Shown: piece by piece, positions 15,913 through 23,506 of the stretch
How positions within the stretch are numbered: position 1 is the first letter of the stretch
How the letters are laid out: every line of letters starts with the position of its first letter
Source: Lachnospiraceae bacterium
Lineage (GTDB): Bacteria; Bacillota; Clostridia; Lachnospirales; Lachnospiraceae
DNA length: 64,000 bases
Direction of reading: 5' to 3'
Assembly: GCA_017431515.1 (NCBI GenBank)
Contig: JAFRKV010000023.1
Location: 62,001-126,000, forward strand
Notes under the pieces: generated by a model
The model's input: only the letters and a program-made list of their open reading frames with translations
What the model was told of the DNA's origin: nothing
Databases searched by the model: none
Translations under genes and position numbers: made by a program

Positions 15913-17592
15913 ATGGAAAACATCGTGATTGTGGATCCGTTTTCAACGGGCGTCAACTTTTTTGAGGACATCCTCCAGCGCGGCTTTCACCCCGTGGCGA
16001 TCTGGTCGAAGCGGAGTGATATGCTCTTTGAAGTGATGGAGGAGGTGCGGAACCCCATCGAGCACCGCTTCAAAGACGTGGCGGATTTTCTGGTGGAATG
16101 CGAGACCTATGAAAAGACCCTTGCCATGGTGCGGGAGTTGAAGCCGAAATTCATTCTGCCGGGAGCGGATCTGGGGATTGAGCTTTCGACCCATCTCGCC
16201 GATGACCTCGGTCTCCCGGGCAATCCCTATGAGCGGATTCCGCAGTATACCAATAAATTTCTTATGCACCAGACCCTGATCGATCACGGCGTGCGCGGCA
16301 TCCGCGGCAAGATCGTGCATAATCTGGATGAGACGCTGGACTATTACAGGACGCAGGGCTTTACCGGATGCGTGCTGAAGCCGTACCGCGGCGCCAGCTC
16401 CGTGGATGTGCGGATCTGTGACAGCGAGGAAGAACTGAAGGCAGCCTATGAAGAAGTCTTTGCCAGCGGCAATTACATGGGCGGCGAAGAGGAAGGGATG
16501 CTTTTGCAGGAATGCATCGTCGGCACGGAGTATATCGTGAATACGGTCTCCTATGCCGGGAAGCACAAACTATCCGCCATGTGGAAGCATTCCAAGAAAA
16601 AAGTGGAAGGCGGCGGCATGGTCTATAATTACACCGAGACCTTAAGCAGACCGGAGACCGGTTCCACGGCGCTGGTGAATTACGCGTTTTCTGTGCTGAA
16701 CGCCCTGGGCGTGGAATACGGCAATGTCCACAGTGAATTTATGATCGATAAAGACGGCCCGGTGCTGATCGAGGTCAACTGCCGTCCCATGGGCAGCAAT
16801 ATGTCTGCGGAATTCCTGGACCAGATCTGGGGACATCATGAGACGGATCTCTGCTTGGATGCCTATCTTCATCCGGAAGCGTTCTTGGCTCATGTGAATG
16901 ATCCCTTCCGGCCGCTGGCAAAGGGATTGAAGAAGCATCTCATCACTGCGAAGGAGCAGGAAGTGATCTCCTCCCCGGCGTTGACGCTCATCCGCCGGTT
17001 AAGGAGCTTTTGCAAAGCGAGCCTCGGCAAAGCCGTGGGCGATCGTCTCGCCAGGACAGTGGATCTGGATACAGCGGCGGGAGTCGTGTATCTTGTGAAT
17101 AAGGATGAGGCGCAGCTTTATCGCGACCGGAACTTCTTAGAACGCGCGGAAGAGATGGCATTTCCGATGCTGTTTTCGGAGAAGAGAAAAGCTGCCTCCG
17201 AAATGCCGGAGAAGCTTGCGACCGTGGCGGAAGTCCTCGATGCCCTGAAGCCTGTGGGTTCTGTGCTGCTGCTTTCCGATGAGATCGACAGCCTTCCGGG
17301 GGTCACCGTCGTCAATGCAGATACGGTGAAAAAAGTCCAGGGGGGCTATCAGACCGGCATCCTTGATCTCAACTTCAAAGAGAACGAGGATTATGAAGAG
17401 ATGGCGGAGACCTTCTACGCACTGGCGGACCAGATCCGCGAAGACGGGCTGCTTGTGATCCCGGAGCGGACCTACTGGCATTTTTCCAGCGGCATGGAGT
17501 CCTTCGAGATCCTCTGCGAAGCGGTGGGCTTTTTGATCGAAGCGCCGAATGTGGATACGGGGAAGGTATTCCTGGCAAGAAAGCGGGGATAA
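15913..17592 (+). CDS. ATP-grasp ligase with a C-terminal Rossmann-like segment
   Basis: 559 residues. The N-terminal pre-ATP-grasp region (IVIVDPFSTGVNFFEDI) and ATP-grasp domain (about 100-305) are clear: NKFLMHQTLIDHGV, GCVLKPYRGASSVDV, a glutamate-rich adenine-loop region, and the metal-binding HSEFMIDKDGPVLIEVNCRP. Such enzymes join a carboxylate to an amine or peptide through an acyl phosphate. The last 120 residues (VGSVLLLSDEIDSLPG, TGILDLNF, REDGLLVIPE) resemble part of a methyltransferase-like fold without an intact cofactor loop. ATG 15913 is chosen for AAAGGAGAG eight bases before; GTG 15904 overlaps that site. As last gene of the sugar cluster it may add an amino-acid group, which is inference. 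Confidence 0.75.
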   Translation: MENIVIVDPFSTGVNFFEDILQRGFHPVAIWSKRSDMLFEVMEEVRNPIEHRFKDVADFLVECETYEKTLAMVRELKPKFILPGADLGIELSTHLADDLGLPGNPYERIPQYTNKFLMHQTLIDHGVRGIRGKIVHNLDETLDYYRTQGFTGCVLKPYRGASSVDVRICDSEEELKAAYEEVFASGNYMGGEEEGMLLQECIVGTEYIVNTVSYAGKHKLSAMWKHSKKKVEGGGMVYNYTETLSRPETGSTALVNYAFSVLNALGVEYGNVHSEFMIDKDGPVLIEVNCRPMGSNMSAEFLDQIWGHHETDLCLDAYLHPEAFLAHVNDPFRPLAKGLKKHLITAKEQEVISSPALTLIRRLRSFCKASLGKAVGDRLARTVDLDTAAGVVYLVNKDEAQLYRDRNFLERAEEMAFPMLFSEKRKAASEMPEKLATVAEVLDALKPVGSVLLLSDEIDSLPGVTVVNADTVKKVQGGYQTGILDLNFKENEDYEEMAETFYALADQIREDGLLVIPERTYWHFSSGMESFEILCEAVGFLIEAPNVDTGKVFLARKRG

Positions 17593-17620
17593 GCCGGGGC
17601 GTTTTGGGGATAAGCACGCC

Positions 17621-17649
17621 TTGTTTTTCAAAGGGCGTTGTGTTATAAT
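17621..17649 (+). promoter_or_regulatory. Promoter for the 50-residue membrane protein
   Basis: TTGTTT (17621-17626), a 17-base spacer and an exact TATAAT (17644-17649) with a TGn extension at 17641-17643. It lies within 60 bases of the preceding stop, so the small gene has its own transcript. Confidence 0.8.
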
Positions 17650-17682
17650 TCCAGATATCTGAAAAACAACGGGGGTAGCGTG

Positions 17683-17835
17683 ATGACACCGGAAGGGTTT
17701 TTAATCGTATTCTTTGCATTGATTCTGCTTGTGATCATAGCGGCAGTAGCAGCCGTCGTGGTGATCGTCTCGGGTGCGACTGCGGCGATCGTGGACGAAG
17801 AAGAGAATGAAGCAGAGGAAGAGGGCACGCTCTAA
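17683..17835 (+). CDS. Small single-span membrane protein (50 residues)
   Basis: Not recognised. Begins MTPEGFLIVFF; residues about 6-33 are one strongly hydrophobic helix rich in Ile, Val and Ala, followed by a short acidic tail (DEEENEAEEE). ATG 17683 follows GGGGG at a proper distance; GTG 17680 is an alternative. It is preceded by a near-consensus extended -10 promoter and followed by an intrinsic terminator, so it is an independent, probably well-expressed unit. The acidic tail and lone helix suggest a membrane-associated regulator or toxin-like peptide, but nothing specific supports either. Confidence 0.7.
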   Translation: MTPEGFLIVFFALILLVIIAAVAAVVVIVSGATAAIVDEEENEAEEEGTL

Positions 17836-17856
17836 CCGGCCTTTATGAAAGATGAT

Positions 17857-17893
17857 GCCCTTTATGCCGCATGGCATAGGGGCTTTTCTTTTT
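17857..17893 (+). terminator. Intrinsic terminator after the small membrane protein
   Basis: TATGCC/GGCATA plus an outer GCCC/GGGC pairing forms an interrupted stem, followed by TTTTCTTTTT. It isolates the small gene from valS. Confidence 0.75.
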
Positions 17894-17947
17894 GCTCGAA
17901 ATCCATGGTTCGGGAGTTTAACAGCAAGATGAGAAAGAGGATGGATT

Positions 17948-20599
17948 ATGAAAGAACTTGCAAAAACCTATGATCCGAAGGGAATAGAGGATCGTCTGTA
18001 CGAAAAATGGGAGGAAAAGGGCTATTTCAAACCGGATCCGGACAAGAGCAAAAAGCCCTTTACCATCGTGATGCCGCCGCCGAATATCACGGGGCAGTTG
18101 CATATGGGGCATGCTTTGGACAATACGCTGCAGGATATCCTGATCCGTTATAAACGGATGAAGGGATACCGGACGCTGTGGCAGCCCGGCACGGATCACG
18201 CGGCGATCTCCACGGAGGTCAAGGTCATTGAGTCCCTGAAGGAAAAGGGGATCGAAAAGGATTCCCTGGGCCGCGAAGGGTTTTTGGAGTAATGCTGGGA
18301 GTGGAAGGCGGAATACGGCTCCCGCATCATCAAGCAGCTGAAAAAGATGGGGTCTTCCGCGGACTGGAGCAGAGAGCGCTTTACCATGGACAAGGGTTGC
18401 TCTGAGGCGGTACTTTCGGTTTTCTGCAAACTGTACGAGGACAAGAAGATCTATAAAGGTTCCCGGATCATCAACTGGTGTCCGGTCTGCCGCACGAGCA
18501 TCTCCGATGCGGAGGTGGAATACGAGGAGCAGGACGGCTTTTTCTGGCATATCAATTATCCGGTGGTGGGTGAAGAGGGACGGTTTGTGGAGATCGCAAC
18601 CACGAGACCGGAGACGCTCTTTGGCGATACCGCAGTGGCAGTGAACCCGGAGGATGACCGGTACAAAGACATCGTCGGTAAGACCTTGAAGCTCCCCTGT
18701 ACGGATCGCGAGATCCCGGTCATTGCGGACAGTTATGTGGATCCGGAGTTTGGAACGGGCTGCGTGAAGATCACACCGGCTCATGATCCTAACGACTTCG
18801 AGGTCGGCAAGCGTCACCATCTGGAAGAAGTGGTGGTCATCAACGATGATGCGACCATGAATGAAAACGCCGGAAAATATGCGGGGATGGATCGCTATGA
18901 ATGCCGCGAGGCGCTGCTTTCCGATCTGAAAGCCCAGGGGCTTCTGGTGAAGACCGTGCCTCATACCCATAACGTGGGCACCCATGACCGCTGCGGCACC
19001 ACGGTGGAGCCTATGGTGAAGGCGCAGTGGTTCGTGAAGATGGACGAGCTGATCAAGCCGGCGGCAGAAGGCGTGAAAAACGGTGAAGTGACGCTCCTTC
19101 CGAAGCGGATGGAAAAGACGTACTTCAACTGGACGGATAACATCCGGGATTGGTGCATCAGCCGCCAGCTTTGGTGGGGACACCGGATTCCGGCTTATTA
19201 CTGTGATGACTGCGGCGAGATCGTGGTGGCAAAGGAAGCGCCGACGGTCTGTCCGAAATGCGGCGGGATCCATTTCACCCAGGACCCGGATACGCTGGAC
19301 ACCTGGTTTTCCTCTGCTTTGTGGCCTTTTTCCACCATGGGGTGGCCTAAGGATACGGAGGATCTCAAGACCTTTTATCCCAACGATGTGCTCGTCACAG
19401 GCTATGACATCATCTTTTTCTGGGTGATCCGGATGATCTTTTCCGGATACGAGCATATGGGCAGGGCGCCCTTTCATACGGTGCTGTTCCACGGACTGGT
19501 GAGAGACGACCAGGGACGCAAGATGAGCAAATCCCTCGGCAACGGCATCGATCCGCTGGAGGTCATCGACAAATACGGGGCGGACGCGCTGCGGCTGACC
19601 CTTGTGACCGGCAATGCCCCCGGCAACGATATGCGCTTCTACTGGGAAAAGGTGGAGGCATCGCGGAACTTTGCCAATAAAGTCTGGAACGCCTCCCGTT
19701 TTATCATGATGAATCTCGGGGACGAGACCGTGACAGAGCCGGATGCGAAGGATCTCCGGCCGGCGGACAAGTGGATCCTGTCCCTGGTCAATGCCTTAAC
19801 CCGCGAGATGACCGTCAATATGGAAAAATTCGAACTCGGCGTGGCGGTGCAGAAGGTATACGATTTTATCTGGGAGGAGTTCTGCGACTGGTACATTGAG
19901 ATCGCCAAGACCCGTACCTCTGCGGATGCAAAGGAAAAAGATCCGTCTTCCGCCAATGCGGCGCTCTGGACCTTAAAGACTGTGCTGACGCAGGCATTGA
20001 AGCTCCTGCATCCCTTTATGCCGTTTATCACGGAGGAGATCTACTGCACGCTGAACCCGGAGGAGCCGTCCATCATGATCGCAAGCTTCCCGGAGTACCG
20101 TGATGACTGGAACTTCCCGGCGGAGGAGCGGACGCTTTCCTATGCGAAGGAGCTTGTGAAAGCGGTGCGCGTGCTGCGCAATGAGCGCAATGTCCCGCCC
20201 CAGAAGCGTTCTCACATGATCGTGGTGGCGGAGAAGGAAGAGGTGCGGACCGCTTTCGAAGAGGGGAAAGAGGCCTATCTTCGTCTGGCCTTCGCATCGG
20301 ATGTGGAGATCAAGGCGGAGGCAGCCGGAATTCCGGAGGATGCGGTTTCCGTGGTGATCCGTGATGCGGTGCTCTATATCCCCATGAAGGAGCTCGTGGA
20401 CGAAAAGAAGGAGATCGAGCGTCTGCAGAAGGAAAAAGAACGCCTGACGAAAGAGCTTGCCCGCTCCAACGGGATGCTGAAGAACGAGAAATTCTTATCC
20501 AAAGCGCCGGCGGAGAAGATCGCGGAGGAAAAAGCGAAGCTCTCGCAGTATGAAGAAATGATGGCAAAGGTGGAGGAACAGCTGAACAAGCTGTCCTGA
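17948..20599 (+). pseudogene. valS: Valyl-tRNA synthetase, interrupted by an in-frame TAA
   Basis: Charges tRNA-Val. Read through, the frame encodes 883 codons, the normal ValRS length, with the class I motifs [15 protein letters not shown] (HIGH-type) near residue 40 and KMSKSLGN near 535, the editing domain, and a C-terminal coiled coil. Codon 115 (18290-18292) is TAA, where relatives have Arg, Lys or Ala in REGFLE-x-x-WEWK. Downstream sequence continues perfectly in frame, with no other damage. The next in-frame ATG is 18347, which would leave the HIGH motif on a separate 114-residue peptide. Because ValRS is essential, the explanations are a base error, a very recent mutation, or true readthrough. 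ATG 17948 follows AAGAGGA. No T-box leader is visible upstream. Confidence 0.85.
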
Positions 20600-20608
20600 A
20601 CTGCAAAA

Positions 20609-21919
20609 ATGACTTACGAAGAGGCGGTCTCGTACATCGAGTCGATTCCGAAGTTTACCAGAAAGAATGAACTGAACAATACGCGGGAACTCATGAAGCG
20701 GCTTTCTAATCCTCAGGAACGCTTCGAGAGCATCCATGTCGCGGGCACCAACGGCAAAGGTTCGGTCTGCGCCATGCTCTCCCGCGCGCTCAAGGATGCG
20801 GGGGTGAAGACCGGACGGTTTACATCCCCCCATCTTTGTGAACTGACAGAGCGGATCGCGGTGGATGAGGAGATGATTACGCAGGAGCGGTTTCTCGACG
20901 CTTTTCGGAAGGTGCTCGCAGTCGTTGAAAGGATGCAGTCGGAGGGATTTCCCCATCCGGCTTATTTTGAGTTTTTGTTTGCCATGGGGATGACCGTTTT
21001 CGCAGAGGAGAAGGTCTCCTATGCGGTGATCGAAACCGGCCTTGGCGGGCGGCTGGATGCCACGAATATCCTGGAGGATCCGGCCCTTGTCATCATCACT
21101 TCCATCGGCATGGATCACATGAAGTACCTGGGGAACGACATTGTTTCCATCGCGAGGGAAAAGGCGGGGATCATCAAGGAGGGCTGCGGCGTGGTCTTTG
21201 ACGGAACAAATGAGACGGCAAGGCAGGTGATCCTTTCCCGCTGCCGGGAAGTCGGCGCGCCTTTTTACGAAATCGGTGAACAAACCGTGAAACTTGCCCG
21301 CATTCGGGGAAATGCGGTTGATTTTTCCTGTAAATCCTTATATGATGATACTGTTACGATCACACTGCCCTTTCCTGCGGTTTATCAGGCACGGAACGGC
21401 GCTGTGGCCTTTCGCGCGGCAGAACTTTTGCTGCCTCTTGGCGTGCGCAGCAGGGACCGGATTCTGGAAAGCTTTTCAAATACCAGATGGCCGGGCAGGA
21501 TGCAGGAGATCGAGGAGGGCATTTTTCTGGACGGCGCCCACAATGCGGACGGGCTGGAAGCCTTTGTGAGAACCGTGCAGGAGATGGCGCCGGAGCAGCC
21601 GGTCCTCCTGTTTTCACAACTGGCGGATAAGGATCTTTTCTCTTCCGTCAGAATGCTTTCTGTGATCCCCTGGAAGAAACTGATCCTGACGGAGATCCCG
21701 GGAGGCAGGATCCATCCTTTAGCAGAAATGCAGCGCGCTTTTGAAGAGCAGGGCATGCCCCGTGACCGGATCGTGATCGAAAAGAAGGTGGAAACAGCCT
21801 ACGGGCTGCTGAGAGACAGCAAAGAAGCAGACAGCGCGGCCTTTTGCGCCGGTTCGCTGTACCTGATCGGAACACTTTTGAAGATGAAGAAGGAAAATCA
21901 TAAGGAGGGGAACCGATGA
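20609..21919 (+). CDS. folC: Folylpolyglutamate synthase / dihydrofolate synthase
   Basis: Mur-ligase superfamily enzyme that adds glutamate to folates (and to dihydropteroate in bifunctional members). 436 residues. It shows the P-loop HVAGTNGKGSVCAML, FTSPHL, ETGLGGRLDATN, the ITSIGMDH block, and GRMQEIEEGIFLDGAHNADG at the domain junction. It starts 10 bases after valS, the usual Firmicute order, and its stop overlaps the ATG of the following 46-residue gene (ATGA), so the three are probably one transcript. Confidence 0.95.
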   Translation: MTYEEAVSYIESIPKFTRKNELNNTRELMKRLSNPQERFESIHVAGTNGKGSVCAMLSRALKDAGVKTGRFTSPHLCELTERIAVDEEMITQERFLDAFRKVLAVVERMQSEGFPHPAYFEFLFAMGMTVFAEEKVSYAVIETGLGGRLDATNILEDPALVIITSIGMDHMKYLGNDIVSIAREKAGIIKEGCGVVFDGTNETARQVILSRCREVGAPFYEIGEQTVKLARIRGNAVDFSCKSLYDDTVTITLPFPAVYQARNGAVAFRAAELLLPLGVRSRDRILESFSNTRWPGRMQEIEEGIFLDGAHNADGLEAFVRTVQEMAPEQPVLLFSQLADKDLFSSVRMLSVIPWKKLILTEIPGGRIHPLAEMQRAFEEQGMPRDRIVIEKKVETAYGLLRDSKEADSAAFCAGSLYLIGTLLKMKKENHKEGNR

Positions 21920-22056
21920 TTGATTTTGAAGAAGAATTGAAAAGCTATGAACCCAGTCTGGAGATCGAAGAAGCGGTGGACAATATTTACGGTCACGATC
22001 TTACGGATCTGACGGACATTTTTCGGGAGATGTTAGAGGAAAGCAGAAGGAATTGA
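21916..22056 (+). CDS. Small acidic hypothetical protein (46 residues)
   Basis: Begins MIDFEEELKSYEPSLEIEEA and ends EMLEESRRN; highly acidic and predicted helical, with no cysteine or membrane segment. It overlaps the folC stop by four bases and has TAAGGAGGGG six bases before its ATG, the strongest ribosome site in this operon, which argues that it is truly translated. The next gene starts four bases after its stop. No function is recognised. Confidence 0.7.
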   Translation: MIDFEEELKSYEPSLEIEEAVDNIYGHDLTDLTDIFREMLEESRRN

Positions 22057-22060
22057 GACT

Positions 22061-23500
22061 ATGATCTGTGTCTATTGCGGAGGGTAGCTGAAACGCAAAG
22101 GCGATCGTTGTCCGGACTGCGGTAAAAACGTGCGGATGTTCAAAAGGCTGATTGCCACATCCAACGCGTTATATAATGAAGGCTTGAGACGCGCGTCGAT
22201 CCGGGATCTTTCCGGGGCGGCGGAGGTGCTGCGCACCAGTTTGAAGCTTTATAAACTGAACATTCCGGCGAGAAATCTGCTTGGCCTCGTCTATTTTGAG
22301 ATGGGCGAAGGCGTGCGCGCCATGGCCGAGTGGGTCATCAGCAAGAATTTTCTGCCGGAGGAGAATCCGGCGGGGAGATATCTGGAAGAGATCCAGAACA
22401 ATCCCACACAGCTGGAACTGATCAGCCAGACCACAAAGAAATACAATCAGGCGCTTCTTTACTGCCAGCAGGACAGCCGGGATCTGGCTGTGATCCAGCT
22501 GAAAAAGGTGCTGTCCGTGAATCCCAAAATGATCCGGGCGCATCAGCTTCTGGCGCTGCTTTATATTCAGGAGCAGCGGTTTGATCTGGCGAAAAAGACA
22601 CTTCGCAATGCGCTGAAGCTGGACGGCAGCAATCTGACCACGCTGCGTTACCTGAAAGAGTGTAATCAGGCGTTGAAGCGGGAGCCGGAGCGCAAGAAGA
22701 AGGAGAAGCAGGAGGAGCAGCTGAACCGCTATGTAAGCGGGAATGAGATGATCATCCAGCCGGGGAAGCTGAGAGACAATACGGCGCTGGTAACCATTTT
22801 AAACATTCTGATCGGTCTTGCCATCGGCGTGCTCATCACCTGGTTTCTCGTGGTGCCGGGCGTTAAGATGGCGGTGCGGAGTGAGATGAATGTGCAGGTT
22901 TCGGAAGCGAATGAAACCATTGCGGACAAGGAGCAGACGATCCTCTCTCTCCAGAACCAGATCGATCAGATGAATTCCCAGATCGAAGCGGCGAAGCTGG
23001 GGGAGGAAGAGTCGGATACCCGGCTGACCAGCTATCAGCAGCTTCTGAATGCATATGTGGCCTATGCCAACGAGGACGTGAACGCCGCGGGTCAGGCCCT
23101 TGCTTCCGTGAATGCGGATTATCTGGACACCACGGCCCAGGACGCGTATGAGACCATCAATACCCAGGTGAATGAAGAGTACATGGATGCGGCTTATAAA
23201 GCGGGAGATACGGCGTACAACGAAGGGCATTACGATGACGCGATCCAGGAATTTTTGAAGATCATGGTGCTGGATGAGACCTATCATTCCGGCGATGCGT
23301 TGTATTCTCTTGCCCAGGCATACAGCAAAAACGGGGACGATCAGAACGCGGCGGTTTATTACCGCAAGATCGCGACCCTATATCCGGATACACAGCGCGC
23401 CCGGACAGCGGAGCGTTTCCTGGAGGAGTACGGAGATACGGCGGAAGACCAGGGAGCGGAGAATACCGCTGCGACGGATGAGACTGCGCCGGCGGAGTAA
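22061..23500 (+). CDS. Zinc-ribbon / TPR membrane protein, with an in-frame TAG at codon 9
   Basis: From ATG 22061 the frame reads a zinc ribbon, CVYCGG then, after TAG (22085-22087), LKRKGDRCPDCGK, followed by TPR-like helices (about residues 45-200), one membrane helix (about 248-270), a coiled segment, and more TPRs outside (DALYSLAQAYSKNGDDQNAA). Without readthrough the protein would have to start at GTG 22130, losing half the ribbon, and no ribosome site is visible there. The Cys pairs on both sides of the TAG remain properly spaced, so the stop looks like a single substitution (for instance from AAG or CAG) or a base error. Its neighbour is a penicillin-binding protein, suggesting an envelope scaffold role. 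Confidence 0.75.
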
Positions 23501-23506
23501 GATTTT

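Noticed and set aside
17894-17947. T-box riboswitch for valS
   Set aside because: The space between the terminator and the valS start is too short, and no T-box sequence or specifier-loop arrangement is visible.
18290-22087. Reassignment of UAA/UAG to a sense codon
   Set aside because: Many genes in the window end normally at TAA or TAG with sensible lengths and neighbours, so a global code change does not fit.
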